In this document: positions 24,640-33,927 of the stretch, piece after piece
Position numbering within the stretch: position 1 is the first letter of the stretch
Layout of the letters: each line of letters opens with the position of its first letter
Assembly: GCA_910584125.1 (NCBI GenBank)
Contig: CAJTXU010000003.1
Coordinates: forward strand, 205-64,204
DNA length: 64,000 nucleotides
Direction: 5' to 3'
Source: an uncultured Muribaculaceae bacterium
GTDB taxonomy: Bacteria; Bacteroidota; Bacteroidia; Bacteroidales; Muribaculaceae
Made by a program: the position numbers and the translations under genes
Notes under the pieces: model-generated
The model's input: only the letters and a program-made list of their open reading frames with translations
What the model was told of the DNA's origin: nothing
The model's database searches: none

Positions 24640-26757
24640 ATGAAAAAACTTACTCTACTGTTGGCGGCTGCTGTCACATGCTTCACGGCTTCGGCGCAAC
24701 TGTACGTGACAGGTACGAATGTCGAGGGTGCTTCTGCAGCGTGGGTTCCTGCAAGAGCGCTCGAAGTGCAGCTTGAGAATGGTGTCTATACCTTCCAGGC
24801 CACCAATGATTTCAAAATCTCTACTGCGAATGGCACCTGGGATCAGTTCAATGCCGGCTCGAAAAATCTTTCCGGAAAGTGGACCAAAGCCACAACCACA
24901 GCTACGGCCAATCTGAAAAGCGGAAGCGATTCCAATATCCTGCCTCCGATGTCGGATGTGAAAATCACATACGAAGTAAATGAGACTCTGACGACAATCA
25001 AGGCCACACTTCCCGACGGGTTGACCTTCGGCGAGGAACAGCCCAAGGATTTCTATCTGATTGGCCCCGCATTCGGCGGCTGGACTCTCAAGGACTCTAA
25101 GAACAAGATGATCCGTAGCGGCAATGTTTACACTTACGTTGCTGAAAATGGAATCGTCGGCAATTGGAAGATCAACGACGGAACCTGGAACGTACAGTTC
25201 GGTTCGAACGGTTCATCTCCGGTTGTAGGTGAGGTGTACTATCCCGGCACGGGTAGCAATCCCGGCGAAATCAGTTCCAATATCCGCGAGAAGGCCACCA
25301 TCACTTTCACGTACAATGAGGATAGCGAGTCGACTATCCTTATCACGACAGAGGGTTCGGTAGAATATCCGGAGCAAATCTTTGTGGTAGGTTATGTGGA
25401 CGGCAAGGATTTCCTCCCGACCAGCACCGTCGCGCTCGCTAAGGGTGAAGTGGATGGAACATACGAGGGTGAGGTCAATTGCACCGGTGCTCTTGGCACG
25501 GAATACTCCTACATCCAGCTTGCAACCGCCGCAGGCACATCCGTTACAGACTGGGCCGGTCTTGGCACTCGTTACGGAGCTCCCGAGGCTGATGCCACCA
25601 TCACAGAGGAGCCTTCTGAAATCGTACCCGGGAAGGACATGTCGTGGAAAATGGCTGTCGGTACTTACACCATCAAGGTCAGCCTCGTTGACCTGACCAT
25701 CAGCGCGGTCGCTGCTGAGGTCCCCGCCAAGAAGTTCGGTCTGGTCGGCACGATTGCCGATCAGGGATGGAATATCGGAGCTCCTATCGAGATGGCGGAG
25801 ACCGAAGAGAATGTATTCTCATATGGTCTGGAGTCGGTAGCCGAGGGCGCTCTCTTCAAGATCGCAACCATCGCCGAGTATGCAACAGACCAGGAAGCAT
25901 GGGACAATACTTACGGCGCCGAGGCTCCCCTCGGCAGCGAGGATGCTCCGAACATTAACGTAGTCAATGCCGGACCTCTGAACGCATGGCTCAAATCGTC
26001 GAGCAATTTCTACTTCGCCAAGGCTATGACTGACGTGACAATCACGTTCACTTACAATGCTACTGCCGGCGAGGCAAGCACTGTTGCCGTAACCGGTACA
26101 GTTGTGGATACGCCCGCAGGTATCGACGCTACATTCAACTTCCCCGAAATTTGCGACGCTCAGCCGACAGATGCATGGCAAAGAGACGGTAACACGCAAA
26201 ATACTTACATTGACATGACAGAGACCGGTTTCAGCTCTAACGGCATAACCATGACCTGCGAGAAAAGCGCTTCTAATGCGACTGGAATGCGTCTGTATAA
26301 GTCAGGGAACTATAAAGACCTTCGTGGTTACAAGAACTCTCCGATTACCATCGCTTGTCCTAAAGGATATTACATCGAGTCTATTAAGGCTTACAGCAGC
26401 TCCACAGCAGGCACAGCAGCTCTCAGCACAGTTAACATCGACGAAACTCTCGTAAGTGGTGCAGCCTTGACAACAGACCTTCCCGAGGGGATGAAATGCG
26501 GTTATGAGTGGACACCCGTAAGCAATAGCACTCTTCGCCAGTTCATCACACTTACTCCGACCAAGTCGACACGTTTCACTATCATCAATGTCGTTGCTAA
26601 GCAGAGCCCGACGAGTGTCGAGGGTATCGGCGAGGATGTTGACGAGAACGCTCCCGTCGAGTATTACAACCTCAACGGCGTACGTGTTGCTGAGCCCGAG
26701 AACGGTATCTTCATCCGTCGTCAGGGCAGCAAGGTGACTAAGATCATCGTTCGCTAA
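24640..26757 (+). CDS. Secreted SusE/SusF-like protein with conserved C-terminal tail
   Basis: 705 aa; signal peptide MKKLTLLLAAAVTCFTASA without a lipobox Cys. At least three units similar to SusE/SusF starch-binding Ig-like modules follow, each opening with F-L/V-G patterns (FYLIGPAFGGWTLKD, IFVVGYVDGKDFLP, FGLVGTIADQGWNIG). The end, DVDENAPVEYYNLNGVRV to the C-terminus, matches the tails of the 1720 and 3673 products. It probably binds glycans or other ligands at the surface. It has its own promoter and is inserted between the sigma factor and the genes normally following it. The base composition is more AT-rich than its neighbours. Confidence 0.7.
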   Translation: MKKLTLLLAAAVTCFTASAQLYVTGTNVEGASAAWVPARALEVQLENGVYTFQATNDFKISTANGTWDQFNAGSKNLSGKWTKATTTATANLKSGSDSNILPPMSDVKITYEVNETLTTIKATLPDGLTFGEEQPKDFYLIGPAFGGWTLKDSKNKMIRSGNVYTYVAENGIVGNWKINDGTWNVQFGSNGSSPVVGEVYYPGTGSNPGEISSNIREKATITFTYNEDSESTILITTEGSVEYPEQIFVVGYVDGKDFLPTSTVALAKGEVDGTYEGEVNCTGALGTEYSYIQLATAAGTSVTDWAGLGTRYGAPEADATITEEPSEIVPGKDMSWKMAVGTYTIKVSLVDLTISAVAAEVPAKKFGLVGTIADQGWNIGAPIEMAETEENVFSYGLESVAEGALFKIATIAEYATDQEAWDNTYGAEAPLGSEDAPNINVVNAGPLNAWLKSSSNFYFAKAMTDVTITFTYNATAGEASTVAVTGTVVDTPAGIDATFNFPEICDAQPTDAWQRDGNTQNTYIDMTETGFSSNGITMTCEKSASNATGMRLYKSGNYKDLRGYKNSPITIACPKGYYIESIKAYSSSTAGTAALSTVNIDETLVSGAALTTDLPEGMKCGYEWTPVSNSTLRQFITLTPTKSTRFTIINVVAKQSPTSVEGIGEDVDENAPVEYYNLNGVRVAEPENGIFIRRQGSKVTKIIVR

Positions 26758-26807
26758 TCTATAAGGAACTGAATTAGGTTTCAATTCCAAACCATACTCT
26801 ACATGTC

Positions 26808-26839
26808 GGCGCGGTTTCCCATCCCCGGGGAGCCGCGCC
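26808..26839 (+). terminator. Hairpin after the 24640 gene
   Basis: 13-bp stem from GGCGCGGTTTCCC to GGGGAGCCGCGCC (two G-U pairs) with a short loop, then TTCTCTAT. The T tract is weak, so this is a probable rather than certain terminator. Confidence 0.6.
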
Positions 26840-26999
26840 TTCTCTATGCCCCAGTCTACCCGTGGAGACAATGCGAAAAATTTTTTCAAAAAAAATCGAA
26901 CCCGTTCGAACCTTTTCCGACGGGTGATGTTTTAGAGGTATAAGAAATCGTTTCATGATGTTAGGTTAGTTCGAAAAGTATTATGGAAAACACTTGAAT

Positions 27000-27023
27000 G
27001 TGGCCGGTTGGGAAACCGGCCAC
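27000..27023. terminator. Perfect 10-bp hairpin with GGGA loop
   Basis: GTGGCCGGTT / AACCGGCCAC around a GGGA (GNRA-type) tetraloop, followed by ATTTGCG. It lies in the 382-bp gap 26758-27139, which otherwise shows no gene and no consensus promoter. It could be a second terminator, the 3' end of a small RNA, or an RNA structure in the leader of the 27140 operon. Confidence 0.45.
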
Positions 27024-27139
27024 ATTTGCGTCATGCCGGGGGCTGCCGATTTCGCGGCCCGCGCGAGGGCGGCAAAAATTTTTCGCGCCGGTTAAACCAA
27101 TCATGCGTCAATGAGTCAATAAGAGAAAAACATACACTT

Positions 27140-27580
27140 ATGAAGGAAGAAGAGAAATTGATAGCCACGTTCGGGCGGAAGACTCCGTTCACCGTTCCGG
27201 ACGGATATTTCGAGTCTGTCCGGAATGAGATTGAAGCCAGCCTTCCCGCCTATCCCGATAAGCCGAAGAGAGAGGACATGACGACCTGGCAGAAGCTGAA
27301 GCCATACGTCTACCTGGCGGCCATGTTCGCCGGCATATGGTGTATGATGAAGGTTTTCCACCACGCGTCGGGCATTGACCGCATAAATCTCGACAATCCC
27401 CCGGCGCAGATCGCCGCCTACATGGGCGACCCGGGTCTGACCGACATGATGATGCTTCCCGCCGACATGTCTGACCTGGAGCTGATGAACGAGGTGAGCG
27501 AGAGCTATGACTCCATGGAGGAGTTCGAGAAAGACTTCGGATACGAACTTGAACCAGAATACGACAACATAGACCTATGA
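27140..27580 (+). CDS. Small single-TM protein of an ECF sigma/Spy cluster
   Basis: 146 aa from ATG 27140; the frame is open from 27008, but the upstream residues are low quality. An N-terminal cytosolic part (KLIATFGRKTPFTVPDGYFESVRNEIEASLP), one hydrophobic segment (YVYLAAMFAGIWCMMKVF, about 65-82) and an acidic periplasmic tail. The layout is that of a possible anti-sigma or stress-sensing membrane protein. Its stop overlaps the start of the Spy-like gene by 4 bp, so the two are translationally coupled. Its likely partner is the ECF sigma factor at 23728. Confidence 0.6.
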   Translation: MKEEEKLIATFGRKTPFTVPDGYFESVRNEIEASLPAYPDKPKREDMTTWQKLKPYVYLAAMFAGIWCMMKVFHHASGIDRINLDNPPAQIAAYMGDPGLTDMMMLPADMSDLELMNEVSESYDSMEEFEKDFGYELEPEYDNIDL

Positions 27581-28038
27581 AGAAAATCACACTGCTTCTG
27601 CTTCTCTTGTTCGCGGTGCTGACCCCGGCCTTCGCGCAGGGCGGCAAAGGGAAAGACCGCGAGGCCATGCGCAGGGAAATCCACGAATACAAGCTCAAGT
27701 TCCTGGCGCAGGAGATGGATCTCAAGGAAGACCAGCAGAAAAAATTCTTTGACCTCTACAACCAGATGACGGCCGAGAGGGTTAAAGTATTTAAGGAAAC
27801 AAAAGCGCTCGAGAAGAAGCTTTCGGAGTCGGCCGATGCCTCAGAGGCCGAGTACGAGGCCGTGAGCAGCGCCATAACCGAGGCCAAGGAAAAGGACGCC
27901 GAGATTGAGAAGAGATACGACCGACAGTTCGCTCAGTTTCTCACCTCGAAGCAGATTTTCAAGATGAAGGCGGCCGAGGAGAAATTCCGCAACAAGATGC
28001 ACGAGATGCGTCACAAGAAGCGACACGGTAGGAAATAA
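27577..28038 (+). CDS. Spy/CpxP-like periplasmic protein
   Basis: 153 aa with signal peptide MKKITLLLLLLFAVLTPAFA. The mature part is highly charged and all-helical (REAMRREIHEYKLKFLAQEMDLKEDQQKKFFDLYNQM), with an LTxxQ-like L-K-E-D-Q motif and a KMKAAEEKFRNKM second helix, as in Spy/CpxP-type chaperones of envelope stress. It overlaps the upstream membrane-protein gene by 4 bp and precedes the A2M-like gene by 18 bp. Confidence 0.72.
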   Translation: MKKITLLLLLLFAVLTPAFAQGGKGKDREAMRREIHEYKLKFLAQEMDLKEDQQKKFFDLYNQMTAERVKVFKETKALEKKLSESADASEAEYEAVSSAITEAKEKDAEIEKRYDRQFAQFLTSKQIFKMKAAEEKFRNKMHEMRHKKRHGRK

Positions 28039-28056
28039 ACGTAATATGTCTCACAT

Positions 28057-31000
28057 ATGAACAGGATTACCGACAGTATTGGAAAGAGGCTACGTGCCTC
28101 TTTTTTTTGTATGATGCTGCTGGCGGCCGTCGCGGGGGGGCTTTGCCCTCCGGCGTATGCCAAGGCTCCGAAATCGCGGCCGGCGACGGCCCGCAACACC
28201 GGAAAGAGTATGAAAACAAGTTTTGAGAAACCCGACTTCGCCTTCCCGCAGAGCGTGGAGCGCGACGCATCGGCGGCCCTCGACAAGGCCCTGAAGACCG
28301 GGAACGCCGTCGACGCGCTGCGTGCGGCCGTGCAGCTCGACGTGTCGCGCGGGCTCGTGTCGGCCGACAGCTACGCGGCCTCTGTCGCCCTCTTCGACAG
28401 CCTTGCCAGCGTGCTGCCGAAGCCATACGGCGCGCTGGGCCGGCTGCTCGAGGCCCGGGTCTACGGCGAGATCTATCAGTCGCGGGCATGGGAGTTCGAC
28501 CGTCGTCAGATTCCCGCCACGCCTGTTCCGGCCGACGTGATGGCCTGGGACCGCGGCATGTTCGCCGACCGCATCGAGTCGCTCGTAAGGGAGGCAACGG
28601 GCGAGACGTCTCTCGCCTCGCTGCCCCTCGCCGACATCAGGCCGCTGCTCGTCAACGCCGACGACGCCGTGAAGGCCGGCATGTCGGCTCTCGACTTCGC
28701 CACGATTCAGGGCGTCTCGCTGCTTGAACCGTTCATAGCGCGCGGCACGACCGCACGGCTTCCGTTCGGCGACGCGGCGCAGAAAGCCGCCGCCACTCCC
28801 GCCGGACTCGTCGACTCGATGCTACGCGCGGCGATCGAGCGCCATCGCGGCGACGCCGACAAATTCACGCTCTCGTATCTCTGCGACACGATGCTCGGCA
28901 CGCTCACAGGCCGCGCCCGCGAGGCCTGGCTGCAGCGATGTCTCGCCGACTTCGGCGACACCCCATATTGCGCCCCCTTCCTGATGGCTTACTGTGCCGA
29001 GGCGGAAGCCGAGGAGCCGGTGAAGAATGGCGGCTCCGATCCCTCGGCCGCCCTCGCCAGCCGCAACGCCGACAAAAGAAAGAAATACGAACTCCTCGCG
29101 GACTACAGGAAGCGTTTCCCCAATGCCTACCGCATCGGCGAAATAGAAGAATTGCTCGCCTCGATGTCGCGCCGGCACGTCACCGTCAACTTCCCCGACC
29201 AGCTGCTCCCCTCGGCGAAAGGAAACATAGTCGTGGAGGGCGGGAATCTCTATGATTTCCACGTGCTTGTCTTCAAGCTCCCCGGCAACGACAGCGAGAA
29301 AGACTATGACTACGGTGACGTCAGGACCAAGGGCCGTCTCGTCAAGGCCGTCCCCGTGAAAATCGTGGCCTCGACGCCCGACTCCTTCAGCGAGAAAATC
29401 GAAATCGACGGCCTCGCTCCCGGCATCTACGCGTTCGTGCCCTCCACCGGGCCCACGGCCGCGGGCATAATCATGAAGAGCGAGCGCACCAACGTCTCGA
29501 CGGCGCTGGTGAGCGACCTGACCTATATCGTATCGCAGCCGGGGCGCGGCAAGACCCGCAGCCTCTACATAACGTCGGCTCTCGACGGCAAACCACAGGC
29601 AGGCGCCAAGATCACGCTCTGGCCCGTCAACGGCGCGCGCCGAGGCAATCCGAAGACCGAGACCGCCGACGCGGCCGGAAAGATCAGCGTGCCCGACGGC
29701 CACTGGCATTTCCTCGCCGAGGCCGGCGGCAACTACGTGGCTGGCGAACTCTACAGGAATTATGAAGGCAGCCGACAGACCCGCGAGGAACTGAGGGGCA
29801 ACATCCTGACCGACCTCTCGATCTACCGTCCCGGCGACAGGACGCAGTTCGCCGTAGTGGCCTACACGGCCAAGGACAAGAACCTACGTCCCGCCGCCGA
29901 CCGCGCCCTGCGCGTGTGGCTCCGCGACGCCAACGGCCAGAAGGTCGACTCGACCGACGTCCGCACCGACGCCTCGGGCCGCGCCGACGGAGCGCTGACG
30001 ATTCCCGAAGCCGGACTGTTGGGCGGCTGGTCGATAGAGGCCCGCGCCGACGACAAGTGGGTGGCCTCGGCAGGCATCGCCGTGGCCGAATACAAGAGTC
30101 CGTCGTTCCAAGTGACGCTCGACTCCTCCACCGGCAGCCACAAGGCGGGGGAGACCCTCGTCTTCAAAGGGAAGGCAATGACCTACTCCGGTCTCCCCGT
30201 GCAGGGAGGCAAGGTGGCGTATACGGTGCGGTTCCGCCCCCTGTGGTGGCGCTCCGCGGCCGACAACGCCGAATATGGCGGCGAGACCGTGACCGGCGCC
30301 GACGGCTCGTTCTCGATCCAGCTCCCCACCGACGGAGTCAAGGACACTCCCTATGCGCGAGGCGGCTACGTGCTCGATGTCACGGTGACCGACGCCGCCG
30401 GAGAGACCCAGCAGGCCCCCGCGCTGACATTCTCGCTCGGCTCCGCGCTGAATATCGTCTCCGATATCCCCTCTACCGTCGAGGCATTGCCCGGCAGCGG
30501 CTTCAAGGTGACGGTCTATGACATGACCGGACACCCCGTGAACCGCACCATATACTACGACATCACATCGGCCAAGGGCGTCAGCGTGGCCAAGGGTAGC
30601 TTCGACTCCCCGAAATTCACGCCCGACTTCAAGTCGATACCCTCGGGCCGATACGCGTTCCGCTTCTCGATCGACCCCGGCTTCAAGGCCGGCGAAACGT
30701 GCGACGTGGCCTGCGACTCGGTGACCGTATGGCGTGCCGACGACAAGGTTCCCCCTATGGCCACGCCGCTCTGGGTGCCCCGTACGACTGTTAATCTCCC
30801 CGCCGGAGCGAAGACGCTCACCATCCCCGTCGGGTCGAGCTATCGCGACAGCTGGGTGCTGGCCCAGATATCCGACAGCGGCGAATACTCGCGCGACGAG
30901 TGGCTCAAGGTGTCGGAAGGATTCGCGACACTGCGCCTCGACGCTCCCGCCGACGACAGGCGCCTCTATGTCGAGCTGGCCGGCATCCGTGACCTCGACC

Positions 31001-33855
31001 GCGTGAACCGCACGGTCACCGTGATTCCTCATAGCCAGACAGAACGGCTCAAGATAGAGACCGTCACCTTCCGCGACCGCATCGAACCGGGCGCGAACGA
31101 GTCGTGGAGCTTCCGCTTCACCGTCGACGGCCATCGGCAGACCGGTCTCCCCGTGATGGCCGTGATGTCTGACAAGGCCCTCAACGCCCTCGAGCCTTTC
31201 AGGTGGTCGCTCAATCCCTACGGAACGCTCTACTGGAGCCGCATCGCCCAGCTCAACTACCGCCCCGTCTATTCCACCGGCAATTCGGCATGGATGCAGA
31301 CGAAGACCGTTAAGACAGACGATTTCAGGTTCCGCGACCCCGAGTGGAACACCTACGGCTATCCGCTCTATGGCGGCGGCTATTTCTATTCGCAGACGCG
31401 CATGTTCAAGAACTCGTTGCGCATCCGCGGCACCGGAGCCGCTGCCCCTGAGGCGGCCCCCGAAGAGGAACACGATACCGTCTACGTGACTTCCGGCAGC
31501 GTGACCAATGAAGCGAAGGACTCCGCCGCCGATATGGCCGCCCCCAAGATGGATGCGCAGGAGGAAGCTGCGGACGAGGAAGACGGCGGCAACGGCGCGG
31601 CGTCGCTCGACGACGTGCCCCTGAGGCAGGTGGAATGTCCGCTCGCGTTCTTCAAGCCCTCGCTCGTGACCGACGGAGAAGGCGTGACGACAATCGACTT
31701 CACCGCCCCCGCGTTCACAGGCACATGGCAGCTGCAGGTGGCCGGATACACCCCCGACATGAAGGGCGACGTGCTGACGCTCGACGCCGTGTCGGCCAAG
31801 AAGGTCATGGCGCAGCTCAACGCCCCGCGCTTCGTGCGCGTGTCGGATGTGGTCTCCGTGGCCGCGACGCTCTTCAACAATTCCGCAGAGACGGCGCTCG
31901 TGTCGGGCCGCATCGAGATCACCGACGCCCTGACCGGCCGCAACATCCTTTCTGAAGACTTCCAGGCCGCCGACGTGCCTGCGTCGGGCTCGCGAACCGT
32001 CATGTCGGAATTCACAGTTCCGTCAGGCATCGACGCGATCGCCATCCGCGCCTACGCGCTCGTTCCCGGACACTCCGACGGCGAGCAGGCTGTGATACCG
32101 GTGCTCCCCTCGAGCACGCCGGTGACCGAATCGACTCCCTTCTACGTCGCTCCGGGTCAGGACTCGTTCAGCGTCAAGCTGCCGAAGTTCGAGAAGGACT
32201 CGCAGGTGACGCTGACATATTGCGACAATCCCGTGTGGGAATGCGTCACGGCGCTTCCCTCGATCATCCAGCCCGAGTCGGTCAACATCCTCTCGCAGGC
32301 CGAGGCCCTCTACGGCAACGCCGTCGCCGCCCATCTGTTCGGCAGGTATCCGCAGCTTGTGGACGGCGTCAAGGCCATGGCGGCCGATTCGACACTCATC
32401 TCGCCGCTCGATCGCAATCCGGAACTCAAGACCGTGCTGCTCAACAACACACCGTGGGTCAACGACGCCTCGTCGGAGACGGCGCGTATGCAGGATCTCG
32501 TCCGCTACACCGACACCGACGCCTCGCTCAAGGCGATCGAGGCCATTATGAAGACTCTTGACGACCGTCAGCTCTCCGACGGAGGCTGGAGCTGGTGTCC
32601 CGACATGAAGTCGTCGACCTTCATCACCGAGAGCGTCCTGTCGCGTCTCGCGTCGCTGAAGGATATGGACTGTCTCCCCGCCGGCGGCGACAAGATGGCC
32701 GCGAAGGCGTTCGGGTATGTCGACGACGCCCTCGCCGAGGAGTGGACCCGCAGCAAGCGCAAATACTTTTCCACGACAGAGCTGTTGAATTACCTCTACA
32801 CGAAGAGCTCGTTCAAGGGCATAGGCGCCACCTCATCGTTCCAGGCCCTCGACAAGGCCGCCATCAAGGCGATATCGTCCGACTGGCGAGACTTCTCCGT
32901 GCGCGACAAGGCCACGGCCGCCATACTGCTCGACCGCCGCGGCATGGCCCGCGAGGCCCGCGTCATACTCGAGTCGCTGCGCCAGTTCGCGTCAGTCTCG
33001 GCCGAGAAGGGGATGTGGTTCGACAACCTGACGTCGCGCTACGGCTCCGACAACACCCTGCTCACGACCGCCCGCGTCCTGCAGGCCTATGCCGCCCTCG
33101 AACCGCAGAACCAGGCCGTCGACCAGCTGCGCCAGTGGATGGTGATATCGAAGCAGACACAGAACTGGGGCGACAACCGCGCCACGGCCGGAGCCATCGA
33201 CGCCATACTGACGTCGGGCACCGACTGGACCCCCGCCGCACAGGCCCCCGAGGTGACGCTCGGCGGCAAGACGCTGACGATAGGCAGGACCGACGCCGTG
33301 ACGGGCCGATTCACACTCGACCTCGACACGAAGGCCGCGTCGGGCAAGACGCTGACTGTCACGCGCAGCGGAGCCGGCCCCGCATGGGGCGGAGTCGTGG
33401 CGCAGTATGTCGCGCCCATCACCGACGTCAAGGCCGTCTCGACGCCCCAGCTCTCGATCACAAAGGCCGTCTATGCGCTGACCCCCGGCGCAACCGGCAC
33501 CACCGCCACCGCAACGGGACTTAAGACCGGCGGCCGAGTGCGCGTCACGCTCACCATAACGTGCGACCGCGACTTGGAGTATGTGGCCGTCACCGATCCC
33601 CGCGCCGCCTGCCTTGAACCCGCCGACCAGATCTCGGGATACACCGGGAGCGACGGCACATGGTTCTATCGCGAGGTCCGCGACAGCTCGACCAACCTCT
33701 TCATCCCGTACCTGTCGAAAGGCACCCACGTGATCAGCTACGAATGCTTCGTCGACCGCGAGGGCGACTACACGCTCGGCGTTGCCCAGGCGCAGTCGCA
33801 GTACGCGTCCGAGATCACCGCCCATTCGGCCGGGACGCGCATCCCCGTGAAGTGA
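28057..33855 (+). CDS. Alpha-2-macroglobulin family protein, thioester-less
   Basis: 1932 aa with a signal peptide (SFFCMMLLAAVAGGLCPPAYA). Modules: N-terminal helical region (60-380), macroglobulin-type beta domains with the family motif IYRPGDRTQFAVV near 590, a bait-like insertion rich in Ala/Glu/Asp (about 1130-1185), then an alpha/alpha-toroid thioester-domain homologue (about 1390-1720; PDMKSSTFITESVLSRLA) and a receptor-binding-like C-terminus. The CxEQ thioester is absent; the matching region reads NPVWECVTALPSI. Eukaryotic relatives trap proteases; in bacteria an envelope defence role is proposed. It may be cotranscribed with the Spy-like gene. No PbpC partner gene is visible. Confidence 0.85.
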   Translation: MNRITDSIGKRLRASFFCMMLLAAVAGGLCPPAYAKAPKSRPATARNTGKSMKTSFEKPDFAFPQSVERDASAALDKALKTGNAVDALRAAVQLDVSRGLVSADSYAASVALFDSLASVLPKPYGALGRLLEARVYGEIYQSRAWEFDRRQIPATPVPADVMAWDRGMFADRIESLVREATGETSLASLPLADIRPLLVNADDAVKAGMSALDFATIQGVSLLEPFIARGTTARLPFGDAAQKAAATPAGLVDSMLRAAIERHRGDADKFTLSYLCDTMLGTLTGRAREAWLQRCLADFGDTPYCAPFLMAYCAEAEAEEPVKNGGSDPSAALASRNADKRKKYELLADYRKRFPNAYRIGEIEELLASMSRRHVTVNFPDQLLPSAKGNIVVEGGNLYDFHVLVFKLPGNDSEKDYDYGDVRTKGRLVKAVPVKIVASTPDSFSEKIEIDGLAPGIYAFVPSTGPTAAGIIMKSERTNVSTALVSDLTYIVSQPGRGKTRSLYITSALDGKPQAGAKITLWPVNGARRGNPKTETADAAGKISVPDGHWHFLAEAGGNYVAGELYRNYEGSRQTREELRGNILTDLSIYRPGDRTQFAVVAYTAKDKNLRPAADRALRVWLRDANGQKVDSTDVRTDASGRADGALTIPEAGLLGGWSIEARADDKWVASAGIAVAEYKSPSFQVTLDSSTGSHKAGETLVFKGKAMTYSGLPVQGGKVAYTVRFRPLWWRSAADNAEYGGETVTGADGSFSIQLPTDGVKDTPYARGGYVLDVTVTDAAGETQQAPALTFSLGSALNIVSDIPSTVEALPGSGFKVTVYDMTGHPVNRTIYYDITSAKGVSVAKGSFDSPKFTPDFKSIPSGRYAFRFSIDPGFKAGETCDVACDSVTVWRADDKVPPMATPLWVPRTTVNLPAGAKTLTIPVGSSYRDSWVLAQISDSGEYSRDEWLKVSEGFATLRLDAPADDRRLYVELAGIRDLDRVNRTVTVIPHSQTERLKIETVTFRDRIEPGANESWSFRFTVDGHRQTGLPVMAVMSDKALNALEPFRWSLNPYGTLYWSRIAQLNYRPVYSTGNSAWMQTKTVKTDDFRFRDPEWNTYGYPLYGGGYFYSQTRMFKNSLRIRGTGAAAPEAAPEEEHDTVYVTSGSVTNEAKDSAADMAAPKMDAQEEAADEEDGGNGAASLDDVPLRQVECPLAFFKPSLVTDGEGVTTIDFTAPAFTGTWQLQVAGYTPDMKGDVLTLDAVSAKKVMAQLNAPRFVRVSDVVSVAATLFNNSAETALVSGRIEITDALTGRNILSEDFQAADVPASGSRTVMSEFTVPSGIDAIAIRAYALVPGHSDGEQAVIPVLPSSTPVTESTPFYVAPGQDSFSVKLPKFEKDSQVTLTYCDNPVWECVTALPSIIQPESVNILSQAEALYGNAVAAHLFGRYPQLVDGVKAMAADSTLISPLDRNPELKTVLLNNTPWVNDASSETARMQDLVRYTDTDASLKAIEAIMKTLDDRQLSDGGWSWCPDMKSSTFITESVLSRLASLKDMDCLPAGGDKMAAKAFGYVDDALAEEWTRSKRKYFSTTELLNYLYTKSSFKGIGATSSFQALDKAAIKAISSDWRDFSVRDKATAAILLDRRGMAREARVILESLRQFASVSAEKGMWFDNLTSRYGSDNTLLTTARVLQAYAALEPQNQAVDQLRQWMVISKQTQNWGDNRATAGAIDAILTSGTDWTPAAQAPEVTLGGKTLTIGRTDAVTGRFTLDLDTKAASGKTLTVTRSGAGPAWGGVVAQYVAPITDVKAVSTPQLSITKAVYALTPGATGTTATATGLKTGGRVRVTLTITCDRDLEYVAVTDPRAACLEPADQISGYTGSDGTWFYREVRDSSTNLFIPYLSKGTHVISYECFVDREGDYTLGVAQAQSQYASEITAHSAGTRIPVK

Positions 33856-33876
33856 CACGGAATTGAAAATAATGAA

Positions 33877-33907
33877 TCGGGCCGCATCCGTAATGGGTGC
33901 GGCCCGA
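33877..33907. terminator. Bidirectional terminator hairpin
   Basis: TCGGGCCGCATCC / GGGTGCGGCCCGA, 13-bp stem with one G-U pair and loop GTAAT, between the convergent A2M-like gene and the lipoprotein gene. ATATATTT follows on the plus strand and TTCATTATTTTC on the minus strand. Confidence 0.7.
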
Positions 33908-33927
33908 TATATTTAGGAGGGTCGGTG

